From IMG/VR virus record IMGVR_UViG_3300044490_000374, positions 1 through 45,456 of that record: a DNA stretch of 45,456 nucleotides, one strand, 5' to 3'. Of this stretch, positions 1 to 8,661 are shown in pieces; the stretch's first letter is position 1, and each line of letters opens with the position of its first letter. The notes beneath the pieces are model-generated. The model saw only the letters and a list, made by a program, of their open reading frames with translations. It searched no databases and was not told where the DNA came from. Origin of the DNA: a virus. The translations under genes and the position numbers were made by a program.

Positions 1-334
1 CGGCGGGCAAGTGCAGGGAGGCGGTGGGACTGGCCGTGCGCACCCCCACCAGCCCCGCGGCATTCACCGTGACGGCTTCCGGGGAGCCATCCGAGGCCCA
101 TAATTTACTGTGCTTATGGCCGGGGTCGATGATGGAGCTGGAGAAAAGGCTGTTGAAGGCAGCCCAGTCTTCTTTGGAGAGGTAGCCGTCTCGGGAGGCG
201 CTGGCTTGTTTAACTTGTAGGGTTGTGCCCAAACCCATTACAGCAGCCTCGCCGCCGCCGATAATTAATACTGAAGACCCTGTTTCCGTAAGGTCATTGC
301 GGATAAATTCTGTAATTTCAAATGGCAACGACAT
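1..334 (-). CDS. Tail fibre or distal tail protein, N-terminal part (runs off the left edge)
   Basis: The reading frame starts at an ATG at 334, just after the stop of the J-like gene, and runs off the left edge, so only about 111 residues are visible. Two phrases mark it as phage adhesin-like: DGYLSKEDWAAFNS, a motif common in tail-fibre and related structural proteins, and GVRTASPTASLHL, which resembles the GIGTTSPTAKLHV-type repeat found in many long phage fibres. Its place directly after the tail-tip gene is where receptor-binding proteins usually sit. The rest of the protein, including any receptor-binding or chaperone domain, is outside the window. The assignment as a fibre is inferred from motif and position. 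Confidence 0.6.
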   Translation of the reverse strand, partial: MSLPFEITEFIRNDLTETGSSVLIIGGGEAAVMGLGTTLQVKQASASRDGYLSKEDWAAFNSLFSSSIIDPGHKHSKLWASDGSPEAVTVNAAGLVGVRTASPTASLHLPA

Positions 335-339
335 GGGCT

Positions 340-3069
340 TTACCCGTATAGACTCATATCTATGGGAACATCTTCTTCCCCGGGCTCAATTCCAATTGGA
401 ATCAACCATCGGGGCCAATCTTGGGGGATTAAGATTTCATAGGGCGCCACTTCATCCAAAGACTGGCGCTTAGTGCCGGCAAGATTGTAAGATAAAAATT
501 TAAGAAAATATCTTTTTCCGGCCCCATTGGGATTTCCAGGGTCTTTCATGGCTCCCACCGGGAGCTTGAACTTATAAATGGAATTATCCAGTAACAGCAC
601 CCGGGTTGCTGTTGTTGCGGCCAACCATCCATCAAAAGGTTGCCTGACTAAATAGTTTAACCAATATTCATAATTGCCTTGATAGGTGGCCGCAGCATAA
701 GACAGCATTTGGCCATAATAAATAGGGGTTGGCGATATATCTGGGGCGCCAAATTGTTCAATCCGTTCCCCGCAGATTTGGATTAATGTTCGCAAGGCGT
801 CAGCATCTTCTTCCGTCCCCGAAACCATCTCCCCTCGGGACATTCCTAAATCTATTTTTAACGTATTGGTTTCATCGGGGGTATCGTGGCGATATTTGGG
901 CAAGGCGGCGGTTAATTGACCCATCCGGCAGGGGTCCCGAAATGTGTGTTTATAGCGATAAATGGTTCCCGCAGGCCCCGCAATCCATAGTTCACAGCCG
1001 CCCCAATTCTCGCCCCCGGAAACCCCCACCCAAATTTCTACTTGCTGGTGCCTCAGTCTTGCATTGGGCCAAATCAGGATGGGCGGGTTAACCGGCTCCG
1101 GCAGGGCGGAATGAATATAAATAGGTGTCTGGCTGGAGATCACCGGCGGGTAGACGGCCGCGGCTGCGGTGCCGGTGATCACCTCCTCCGCCAGCATTTG
1201 TAGGTGATCGTCTTCCGTTTCCTCCACGGTAACCAGGCGCACCAGCTTTCGGTCGAGGCTCAGGCTGCCCCGGGTGGTGGAGAGGGTCACCAGGTCCATG
1301 GGTTCCAAGCGGCAGTATTTCCAGCCGGAAACGGTGAATTCGAACTGCGTTTTGACGTGCAGGGAGTTTTGCAGTAATAGGTGGGCCAGGTCCGTGGCTG
1401 TCTGCTTATCTGTGACTTCATGGCATTGCTTGGTTTCCATCTCCCGCAGGCCGTTGGCCTCGATGTCCGCCAGGTCTTTGGCTTCGGCAATTTCCGGGTT
1501 CCATTCGTTATCCTTGTTCAGGTACTCGACCTTCACGCAGTTGTAACAGTCGGCCTGACTCTTGCGGATCACCTTCACTGGGTCGCCGTCGCCAGCCAAA
1601 TAATCGTCGTCGGTCAAGTCGTATTGCGGGGTCAGGTCCGGCGTCCAGGTGACCCCATTGCCGGTAGCCGCTTCATCGCCATAAGGCGCCACTTTGACCT
1701 GGCCGCCGGATTCGATAATCTCCGCGTGGCAGGCCAGCATCATTTGCCGCAGCACCTCCACCCCGGGCTTTTGATCAATATAGGCCGGGGAAAGGAGCCG
1801 GTTATTCGCCAGACAATAGTCCGAGAAATCCGAGAGGTCCGCCAGGTTCAAAGGGTTCAGGCCCATGCCCCAATGGGTATTGGTAAGAATTTCGGTCAAA
1901 ATATCCTTGGGGTCGGCGCCCACTAATTTATAATAGCTGTAACTGATGAGCAGTGAAGCGCCGCCGTCGAACTTGTTGAATTTATAAACCCCGTCCCGGT
2001 CCCCCACGGTGACCACCGCATACTGGCCCTTGGCCGGGTTGTCGGCGACTTTGGTGAGGGCGCCGCCGCCGGCATAGTCCACCCCCAGGTCTTCTTTGAA
2101 GGCGTCCCATAAGGGGTCGTTCGGATTCGGGGTGCCCTGTTGCGTCCAGCCCACCCAAAGGCGGGGATCGGGGACATAAGAGGGCGGCGGGTTTTTTACC
2201 TCGCCGTCCGCGCCTAAATAGACGTAAAAATAATTGCCGCTGGCCGCATAGTAATAGGCGATGGTTACCGTATCCGAAGTGTCAGCGGGGATACGAATTT
2301 TGTAAAAGCCGGTGGCCTCATTAACCGAATATTCCCAAGGATTAGCCGGATCGCCGCTGACCTTGGTCAGTAATTCGTTGGTGCTTACCCGCCAAACCCC
2401 CTCATTCTGCACGTAAGCGCCGCCGCCTGGGGGCATCGCGGTATATTCCAGGGTGTAATCTGTGGGGGAGGAACTTACGATAATGGTTTCGGAAGTCGCC
2501 ACGGCCTTGGGGAGGGTCACCGGGGCATCAGTCACCGTTTCGTAAGTGCCGGTGTAAGGATTTAGGGCCACCACCAGGAAGGAAAGCGGCGGCAGGGTGT
2601 CGGCGCTTCCCAGGTCGAAATCCTGCCCCCCCACCATGGCAATGCCGGGATAAGGCAGGGCGTGGGACGGATAATTGGAGGTTAGGTAGGCCCATGGAGT
2701 TTGCGGCCAGGTGCCCCGGAAGATTTCAAATGAGCCGAAACTGATTTTTTCCTTGCCGCTCCAGCACTGGCGGATAGGTTTGGTCCAAAAGGGGCCTTCT
2801 CCCAGGGCCAAGAGAAAGGACACGGAATAGGTGTAGGTCGTCTGGCTGGGCAGGTCCGCGCCGCCTTTGCCGCCTTGGGTGGCCGTGGAAGTATGCGGGA
2901 TGGCTCGGAAATTAATCCAATCCAGCAGATTCCCGGAAATCCGGGTCACTCCGAAAATTACAGGGATGGGCAGACCAAGGGCGGAAGATTGCGCCCGTAG
3001 CCCCGTAAAGGCCGGAGCGGAAGGGGGGCTTTTGGGACCGCCGGAGTTGGAACCGAATAAGAACGCCAT
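340..3069 (-). CDS. Phage tail tip / J-like protein (Phage-tail_3 type)
   Basis: This is a 909-residue tail-tip protein, likely forming the hub that contacts the fibre and starts DNA ejection. The N-terminus (PVIFGVTRISGNLLDW) is typical of J/gp15-like tip proteins. The middle carries the conserved phrase VLRQMMLACHAEIIESGGQ, followed by a DLTDDD segment, as in the Phage-tail_3 family of siphophages and gene transfer agents. The ATG at 3069 overlaps the stop of the NlpC gene (TGATG), which implies translational coupling and is preferred over the GTG nine bases upstream. It is the last of four distal-tail genes in the order DUF2460, BR0599, NlpC, tip. The exact family is inferred from motifs and context. 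Confidence 0.8.
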   Translation of the reverse strand: MAFLFGSNSGGPKSPPSAPAFTGLRAQSSALGLPIPVIFGVTRISGNLLDWINFRAIPHTSTATQGGKGGADLPSQTTYTYSVSFLLALGEGPFWTKPIRQCWSGKEKISFGSFEIFRGTWPQTPWAYLTSNYPSHALPYPGIAMVGGQDFDLGSADTLPPLSFLVVALNPYTGTYETVTDAPVTLPKAVATSETIIVSSSPTDYTLEYTAMPPGGGAYVQNEGVWRVSTNELLTKVSGDPANPWEYSVNEATGFYKIRIPADTSDTVTIAYYYAASGNYFYVYLGADGEVKNPPPSYVPDPRLWVGWTQQGTPNPNDPLWDAFKEDLGVDYAGGGALTKVADNPAKGQYAVVTVGDRDGVYKFNKFDGGASLLISYSYYKLVGADPKDILTEILTNTHWGMGLNPLNLADLSDFSDYCLANNRLLSPAYIDQKPGVEVLRQMMLACHAEIIESGGQVKVAPYGDEAATGNGVTWTPDLTPQYDLTDDDYLAGDGDPVKVIRKSQADCYNCVKVEYLNKDNEWNPEIAEAKDLADIEANGLREMETKQCHEVTDKQTATDLAHLLLQNSLHVKTQFEFTVSGWKYCRLEPMDLVTLSTTRGSLSLDRKLVRLVTVEETEDDHLQMLAEEVITGTAAAAVYPPVISSQTPIYIHSALPEPVNPPILIWPNARLRHQQVEIWVGVSGGENWGGCELWIAGPAGTIYRYKHTFRDPCRMGQLTAALPKYRHDTPDETNTLKIDLGMSRGEMVSGTEEDADALRTLIQICGERIEQFGAPDISPTPIYYGQMLSYAAATYQGNYEYWLNYLVRQPFDGWLAATTATRVLLLDNSIYKFKLPVGAMKDPGNPNGAGKRYFLKFLSYNLAGTKRQSLDEVAPYEILIPQDWPRWLIPIGIEPGEEDVPIDMSLYG

Positions 3070-3596
3070 CAGGCCCACCCCCGGAACCGGAAGAACACCG
3101 CCCGCCGGGGCCGGTGCTTCTTAATCACTACCTGCTCGCCATTACCAAAGATCACCCCTGCCTGAACCACTGCATGGATGATCCGGGGCCACTCCAGGAT
3201 AATGGCCCCATGGCTCAGGCAATGCCCGAACTGATACAGCACCACATCCCCGGGCAACAGCAGCCCGCCGCCGATCTCCCGGCCGAACTGCTCCACCAGT
3301 CCCCGGTATACCTCTTCCCGCTGGTGCAGATGCCATTGCGGGGAGTAGGATTCAATGGAGATGCAGGCTGAAAAGCCTGCATTACCGCCGGAAGCCTGCT
3401 GCTCCGGGGTCAGGCTCCGGAGGCTCCGGACCTCCACCGGCGGGGTCAGCCCGGCCCGGTGAAAGACTTCCCCCAGAAACATGGCGCAATCCACCCCCTG
3501 GCCCTTGATCCGGGCCTGGTGATGGTAGGGGGTGCGCAGCCAGGAGATCGCTTCCTGGACCACCGCCTGGCGCTGGAGGTATTCGAGATGCCGCAT
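3069..3596 (-). CDS. NlpC/P60-family peptidase, tail tip assembly
   Basis: This 175-residue protein belongs to the NlpC/P60 cysteine peptidase group that sits next to tip proteins (lambda K-like, GTA gp14-like). The catalytic Cys is in VDCAMFL (Cys37). Candidate histidines are in SHGAIIL (His129) and IIHAVVQ (His141), which gives the expected C-H-H arrangement. LPGDVVLY is the conserved strand before the histidine. In the virion it probably cleaves cell-wall peptide crosslinks during DNA entry, or processes the tail tip. It begins directly after the stop of the BR0599 gene and overlaps the start of the tip gene. The fold assignment is strong; the substrate is inferred. Confidence 0.85.
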   Translation of the reverse strand: MRHLEYLQRQAVVQEAISWLRTPYHHQARIKGQGVDCAMFLGEVFHRAGLTPPVEVRSLRSLTPEQQASGGNAGFSACISIESYSPQWHLHQREEVYRGLVEQFGREIGGGLLLPGDVVLYQFGHCLSHGAIILEWPRIIHAVVQAGVIFGNGEQVVIKKHRPRRAVFFRFRGWA

Positions 3597-4514
3597 TCAG
3601 GCCACCGTCTCGGGCACCGGCACATAGGGGGTGCCCCGGAAATTCGCCAGGTTATTAAATTTGTCGGTGCAAGTGGCTTTCGACTTATTGCATCCCGGAT
3701 AGAGGGTAAAACCATCGCCCAAGGCCCAAGCAGAGAAAAAGGGGTTGACCACCTTGATTTGGCCCGGCGTACCCTTGATATAGTGCTTCACCGTGCGCCG
3801 TTGCCCCGCATTGGCCCCGGAGGTGCAGGCGATCACCCCCAGGTCGAAATAGCCGGTATCTTCGGCCCGGGTGACCTTGATGTTGCTGGGGAGGCTCCCA
3901 GCTTCGGCGGTATCGGTCACCGTGTAGGTAGCCTGGATCACCCCGCAGTCCGTGGAGTAGAGGTTGAGCAGACATCCAGACTGATAGAGGTTCCGGGGCC
4001 AGGAGCGGTTAAGTACCTCCACCCAAGACTTAACCTTGGGGCGGCATACCGTGGCGCTGTAGTCGCCGTCGGAGAAGTTTCCTAAAAACAGAGTAATCCG
4101 GCCCATGGGCACGGTATCCGTAGGCGCGGCGAAGAAGGCCCGCTCCACCTGTACCACCGCGCCGTCGAGCTGTCCATTCAGGGCCGCGGCCGTGAGCCAG
4201 GCGACGCCGTTGATCAAATCCGTGGGCTTAGGATTGATGGTTAAATCCAGTTCGTCCACCTCCAGGCCCCGGGTGACCTTCGTGCCGATCCGGGAGATTA
4301 GAAACGGCGTCCAGGGCCCTGGCCCGCCTTCCAGCCCTGTGGAAATGCTGCGGCCGGCGGAGGTGTAATAAAGCGAGGCGGCTTCCGGCGGCGCGGCGGG
4401 CATACCCCAGAGTGGCGTGATGGTGTAGAGGTCCGCCATGTAAAAAACCGGGCCGTTCAGGAGCGCCATAAACTGTTCCAGGGTATAAGGGGCGGTGAGG
4501 GTGACTGCTCTCAT
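3597..4514 (-). CDS. BR0599-family (DUF2163) distal tail hub protein
   Basis: This 305-residue protein resembles the DUF2163/phage BR0599 family, one of the baseplate or hub components of siphophage and gene-transfer-agent tails. The diagnostic features are the central LYSTDCGV motif and the C-terminal PGCNKSKATCTDKFNNL segment, which ends with a GTPYVPVPE-like stretch. Members of this family can bind iron-sulfur clusters or metals through the conserved cysteines, which are present here. The ATG at 4514 overlaps the stop of the DUF2460 gene (ATGA), so the two are probably translated together. Length is normal for the family. Confidence 0.85.
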   Translation of the reverse strand: MRAVTLTAPYTLEQFMALLNGPVFYMADLYTITPLWGMPAAPPEAASLYYTSAGRSISTGLEGGPGPWTPFLISRIGTKVTRGLEVDELDLTINPKPTDLINGVAWLTAAALNGQLDGAVVQVERAFFAAPTDTVPMGRITLFLGNFSDGDYSATVCRPKVKSWVEVLNRSWPRNLYQSGCLLNLYSTDCGVIQATYTVTDTAEAGSLPSNIKVTRAEDTGYFDLGVIACTSGANAGQRRTVKHYIKGTPGQIKVVNPFFSAWALGDGFTLYPGCNKSKATCTDKFNNLANFRGTPYVPVPETVA

Positions 4515-5155
4515 GCGGACACCTGGATTAAATCTACCTGGTTAAGGCGCCAGAGCTTGTAGAGGAAATTTTCGAACTCCAGGCCGTCTGTTGATCCACC
4601 AGCCCCGCCCCCTCCTTCCGCAAATCGCACCAGATATTGATGGTTAAAGTCGGCGGTCACCACCACCCCCATGCCAGGCGCAGAGACAAAGGTCACCAGC
4701 CCCGTATCCATGTTGATGGAATAATGAGTGGGGGTAGCCTTTAGCACCCCGCCCAGGTAAATCCTGGGCACCGGGGAAGCCAGGATGCGGGCGCAATCTT
4801 CGGAGTAGTACCCGCCCCAATCGTGGATCAGTTGGAACTCGGTTTCGCTGGTGTCCCCGGTGCCGATAGTCACCCCTTCCGTGCCGTAGGTAGCGGCACC
4901 GCAGAGGGGATCGAAAAGAAAGGCATTGGCCGGTCCCTGCATAAGTAGGTAAAACCCCATGAGCTTTTCGTACTCGCTGGGGGATACCCGGCCATTGAGG
5001 GGATCGTAACTGAGGGTGAACCCCAATTTGGGTTCGTTCCAAAAGGGGGCCCGGAATTCGGCCCCAGAAACCGCGATCTGTACCCGGGTATTCCAGAGTG
5101 GCCGCCGGATGAGGGAGTTGAATTTGGGAGCGGTGGGGAAAGAGACGTAAGGCAT
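4511..5155 (-). CDS. DUF2460-like distal tail protein
   Basis: This protein of about 214 residues starts MPYVSFPTAPKFN and continues with WNTRVQIAVSGAEFR, which looks like the DUF2460/TIGR02217 distal tail proteins (GTA gp12-like) that form the ring closing the tail tube. The central part has the family-like FEFLMG/LMQGPANAFLFDP region and a GDGTSTEFQL-like strand (here GDTSETEFQL). The ATG at 5155 overlaps the tape-measure stop codon (TGATG). A GTG one codon upstream could also serve. It lies, as in relatives, immediately downstream of the tape measure gene and upstream of the BR0599 gene. Confidence 0.8.
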   Translation of the reverse strand: MPYVSFPTAPKFNSLIRRPLWNTRVQIAVSGAEFRAPFWNEPKLGFTLSYDPLNGRVSPSEYEKLMGFYLLMQGPANAFLFDPLCGAATYGTEGVTIGTGDTSETEFQLIHDWGGYYSEDCARILASPVPRIYLGGVLKATPTHYSINMDTGLVTFVSAPGMGVVVTADFNHQYLVRFAEGGGGAGGSTDGLEFENFLYKLWRLNQVDLIQVSA

Positions 5156-8049
5156 CACCGCCCCCCGTTGATGTTCTTGAAGGTGCTCATGGACCGGGAG
5201 TTGCGGGTCGGATGTCGCTGGGCATCAAAGACGGCGTTTCCGTGTCGTTTAAGGAACCGCGCCACGTCTTCAGAATCCCAAGCCTGAATAATGATGGTTC
5301 CGCCAGGGCTGGGGAATGATCCCGAAGGAGAAGCATTTACCATAGTAGGCCCAGTTTCAGTTTCAAAATTCCCGCTACGAAGAGATTCGAACCGCCGTGG
5401 TCCCAAACGCCGCATGGCATCCCGGGGGAGCACCCCTTCGCCGGTTTGGGCAACAATCAACCGTTCATCGGCGGCAAGGCCCCGGTGGGCTACAGGAAGG
5501 CCTTGGTGGGCCACGATAGCGCCGAGATGGAAGGGCACCGCCATATCTACCATGGCGGCCCCCATGAGCATCCCTGCCGCCACATTCAAGGCACCTGCCG
5601 CTCCGGTCAAAGCGATAGCCGCCGTGTTCATGGTCACGCCAGCGATAGCCTGATAAAGCTGTATCCCCAAGCCAGCCATTTGCAACACAGTTCCCGCCAC
5701 TACTAGGGCCTGTGAGTTGGTGGCGATACCGATGCCGGAAAGAACTAGACCCCCGGCGGCAAGGCCGAACTGTGCAGCGTTCAGATTGAAGCCGGCGCTG
5801 GCTTGTTTCAATCCCTGGGCAGCTTGGATAAGGGGTTGACCAGCTCCTTGGGCCGTCGCTCCTTGGCGAGCCTGTTCTGGAGAAAGAAATTTGGCCCCCA
5901 TGTCAAAAATCGTCCGGGCACTGATTTTATAGAGGTCCTGGAAGGCGCTGCTCATGGCGTCGCTAAAAAGTTGGCGGATGTCTGCCTGTTTTCCTTGTAG
6001 GGACTCAAAGGCACTTTGACCAAAAGTTTGCCCCAGCCAGGATTCGGCGCGGCCCATATAATTCTTGAAATCTTCATAGCCGCGCTTCTCCATCTCTGTA
6101 ATCCGCTCGAAAGCCCACCCCTGAGACCACCCGGGAAGGCCGGCGGCGGCCCATTCTTTTATCTGTAGGGCATTTCGCCGGTATTGATCCGCCACCGCCT
6201 GCAATCCGCGGATTTCATCTGCCTGAGATGCGGTAATCTGCCGGGCGGCCAGGAGGGTTTGCAATTCCAGGTCCTGCTTGATCCGGTTGCGGGATATTTC
6301 GATTTCAAGCAGTTGCCGCTCCAAGACAAGCTGCTCCGATTGGAAGGGCGAGGCCTGGACCATGGCGGAAAGGGCGGTTTTCTGGAAGCCCTCGATTTGT
6401 TCCTGGTATTTTTGGGAGGTCTCGTATCTCTTTTTCTCCCGGATGTAATCAAGCTGCTCTTTAGCCTCAGAAATGCCCTGATATTTTTTGAGGTCTTTCT
6501 GATATTGGGCGTCGATTTCTACATAGGCGTCGCCGGACTCCTTGGCCACCTTGAGCCAGAACTCATCTTCGATATGCTCTTTTTGGAGAGCTGCCCGTTT
6601 GCGGGCCAAGACTTCAAGCTCTGATTCCGAAACCACCTTCTGCTTAATGCGGCTGTAAATTTGATCGATGGTCTTCTGGAGATTCGCCTCCACCTCGGAA
6701 ATGGCCCCCTCAGACAACCGGGCGATGTCTTTCATTAGGGTGTCATAGATGGTCATCAGGCGCCGGGCCTCGGTTTCGGCGCCCTTGCCAGCGCCTTCCT
6801 CTCCTTTTGGTTTAACAGTTTCGGGAGCCCCGAGGCTCTTGGTATATATCTCAAAAGTTTCTCGCTTGTACCGAGCAACCTCCTCTGTCAAAGCCGCATT
6901 TTGCTTGTGTTTAAACTCGGGGGAGTCAAGGCCGGTTCCTTCTTTTCCGAAATTGAGAAGTTCCCCGCCCATGAGTCCGCCCGTACCTTCTCCGCTGCCG
7001 GCTAGCCATTTAGCTGCCCCGCCGATGGTAAAGGTGATGGGAATCACGATGCCCTTTTGAGCAAGTTTGGCGATTTCACTGATAAAGCCGTGCACTCCGC
7101 CTACGAGGTCTCTGATTCCTTGCCAGGCAGACCGGATTTTCCCTTCGATTTCCGCGCGGTGTTCGGTGAGGTAATCGTTGATCCGCTTGACAATATTAAC
7201 AATATCCTCATAAGCATCTCGGAGCCCGCCTCGGGCAATCTGGGAAAGCAGGGTCCCAAGGGTGGATTTCTGAGATTCGAGGGTTTCCTGAATGTCCCTG
7301 GAGGCCAGGGCCAGCCCCTTGAATTGTTCCGCGAGGGGGGCGAGGGAGCCGGTTTCCCTGACTTTCTCCACCACCTTTTCCCATTCCGGCCCCAGACGGT
7401 CCCGAAGTAGCATTGCCACCTGATCAGTAGCGCGGGCTTGGCCGGAAAGAATCGCCCGGAGCTCCTGGGCAATCTGGAGGCCCTGCACTTGGCCCTGAGT
7501 GCTCAGTTTGATCCGGTCAACTATGACCCCCAGGTGATCGATTTCTTCTTTTCGGAGCACCACACCTTTCTGGGCCATGATGTTCCAGGCCTGGACCATC
7601 TCTTTCCCGGAAGCGAAGTACCGCGCCGCGGCCAACTCCAATTCGTTATACATATCCTTGGAGTAGGCCATGGCCCGGGCGTAATTCATCTGCATATTGC
7701 TCTGGTCTTTGGAAAGGTCCGTGATAGTGGCGGAGACGCCGATGGTGGTGAGATTAAACTCGTCTACTACGTTGATGCCCTTCTTGAAGGCCGCCGTAAC
7801 CACTCCGGCAGCCCCGGCCACACCCACCAGAGCCAGGGTCTTGGCGGCCAATCCGGAAACCACCCGGGCAATGGAAACTTCCATGTCACCATAAGCCCGG
7901 ATTGCTGCCTGTGATCCCGCGGCGCTACCCTGGGAAGCCTTCTGTGCTTCTGCCCCGGCCCGTTTGATCGCCTCCCCGACGCGCTGCACCGCAACAGCGG
8001 CTGCACCCTCGCCGGAAGCCGTGATGATGAATTCTACCCGATCCGCCAT
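5155..8049 (-). CDS. Tail tape measure protein
   Basis: This 964-residue protein is the tape measure that sets tail length and is ejected with the DNA. It has an Ala/Lys/Glu-rich N-terminal helical part, long predicted coiled coil between roughly residues 400 and 650, and a hydrophobic segment near residues 770-860 with several Gly/Ala-rich membrane-like stretches (for example ALVVAGTVLQMAGLGIQLY). The C-terminal 70 residues are basic and polar. It follows the two tail-chaperone frames directly (TAATG overlap at 8049) and precedes the distal tail genes, the classical order. Length suggests a tail of ordinary siphovirus size. Confidence 0.92.
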   Translation of the reverse strand: MADRVEFIITASGEGAAAVAVQRVGEAIKRAGAEAQKASQGSAAGSQAAIRAYGDMEVSIARVVSGLAAKTLALVGVAGAAGVVTAAFKKGINVVDEFNLTTIGVSATITDLSKDQSNMQMNYARAMAYSKDMYNELELAAARYFASGKEMVQAWNIMAQKGVVLRKEEIDHLGVIVDRIKLSTQGQVQGLQIAQELRAILSGQARATDQVAMLLRDRLGPEWEKVVEKVRETGSLAPLAEQFKGLALASRDIQETLESQKSTLGTLLSQIARGGLRDAYEDIVNIVKRINDYLTEHRAEIEGKIRSAWQGIRDLVGGVHGFISEIAKLAQKGIVIPITFTIGGAAKWLAGSGEGTGGLMGGELLNFGKEGTGLDSPEFKHKQNAALTEEVARYKRETFEIYTKSLGAPETVKPKGEEGAGKGAETEARRLMTIYDTLMKDIARLSEGAISEVEANLQKTIDQIYSRIKQKVVSESELEVLARKRAALQKEHIEDEFWLKVAKESGDAYVEIDAQYQKDLKKYQGISEAKEQLDYIREKKRYETSQKYQEQIEGFQKTALSAMVQASPFQSEQLVLERQLLEIEISRNRIKQDLELQTLLAARQITASQADEIRGLQAVADQYRRNALQIKEWAAAGLPGWSQGWAFERITEMEKRGYEDFKNYMGRAESWLGQTFGQSAFESLQGKQADIRQLFSDAMSSAFQDLYKISARTIFDMGAKFLSPEQARQGATAQGAGQPLIQAAQGLKQASAGFNLNAAQFGLAAGGLVLSGIGIATNSQALVVAGTVLQMAGLGIQLYQAIAGVTMNTAAIALTGAAGALNVAAGMLMGAAMVDMAVPFHLGAIVAHQGLPVAHRGLAADERLIVAQTGEGVLPRDAMRRLGPRRFESLRSGNFETETGPTMVNASPSGSFPSPGGTIIIQAWDSEDVARFLKRHGNAVFDAQRHPTRNSRSMSTFKNINGGR

Positions 8050-8384
8050 TATTTTCGGTGCCTTTTGGCTGCCTCTACTGCCGCCTTCTCGTCCGCAACA
8101 ATAGAAAAGGCCTGAAGGTCAATTTCATATTGATTGTTCAACCCCCCGGCCTCCGGTAAGATTCCCGCCTCGATGAAATTAAACTCATTGATCCAGGAAA
8201 TGCTTTGTGCCGTGACCTCCTGGATCAGACAGTGGCGATAGGTTTTCCCCTCCCACTCAAACCAGATATTGGGATGCTCCCCGGATATTTCCGGACATCC
8301 CCGGGACTGCTGCAAGCCATCTTTCCGGCAAGCCGCGCAGTTGTGGAGGCTGTCAGTAGCCCACAACCCCACGGCTAACCGGAG
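8049..8384 (-). CDS. Tail assembly chaperone, frameshift extension (T part of a G-T type fusion)
   Basis: This 111-codon frame lies in the -1 frame relative to the preceding small tail gene and is best explained as its frameshifted extension, as with lambda gpG/gpGT. It is entered at the slippery site at 8384-8390. A ribosome that slips continues with LRLAVGLWATDS and makes a fusion of about 199 residues. A GTG at 8372 could act as an independent start but has no convincing ribosome binding site of its own. The T-like part holds a cysteine group (CAACRK then RGC), which hints at metal binding. It sits directly upstream of the tape measure gene, the fixed position of tail chaperone frameshifts. 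Confidence 0.75.
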   Translation of the reverse strand, partial: LRLAVGLWATDSLHNCAACRKDGLQQSRGCPEISGEHPNIWFEWEGKTYRHCLIQEVTAQSISWINEFNFIEAGILPEAGGLNNQYEIDLQAFSIVADEKAAVEAAKRHRK

Positions 8385-8647
8385 TTTTTTTCCGTGTCCG
8401 CCTTGGGATAGGTGGCCTCCAATATAGCCCCGTAAAGTTCGAGGGCCTTTCCGTCAATCAGATCGTCGATCTTGGCCTGGTCCTCTTCGTGCACTGCAAT
8501 TTTGAACACCGCATCGATGCGTTGTTCAATCTCGGCATCATCAGAGAGGGCTACGGTTAGTACGATTCCTTGACCCCGCAGCGCCTTGACCTCTTTCCGC
8601 AGCAGGCCCCGAAAGCGAATCTCAGAGCCATTAAAAGTCTGAAGCAT
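8375..8647 (-). CDS. Tail assembly chaperone (gpG-like, short product)
   Basis: This 90-residue, mostly acidic and helical protein lies between the tube gene and the tape measure gene, the usual site of the short tail chaperone that coats the tape measure during assembly. It opens MLQTFNGSEIRFRG and ends TEKNSG. Five residues before its stop the message reads GAA AAA AAC, a canonical -1 slippery site, so part of the translation should continue into the next frame. No enzymatic motif is visible. The family assignment rests on position, size and the frameshift signal rather than on sequence similarity. Confidence 0.8.
   Translation of the reverse strand: MLQTFNGSEIRFRGLLRKEVKALRGQGIVLTVALSDDAEIEQRIDAVFKIAVHEEDQAKIDDLIDGKALELYGAILEATYPKADTEKNSG
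8384..8390 (-). promoter_or_regulatory. Programmed -1 ribosomal frameshift heptamer A AAA AAC
   Basis: In the zero frame of the short chaperone the codons are GAA AAA AAC TCC GGT TAG. The heptamer A AAA AAC fits X XXY YYZ exactly. Slippage by one base places the ribosome in the frame of the long extension that ends at 8049. The zero-frame stop is only two sense codons further on, as in lambda-like G/GT genes. Confidence 0.8.
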
Positions 8648-8661
8648 GATTCCTCCCCGGT

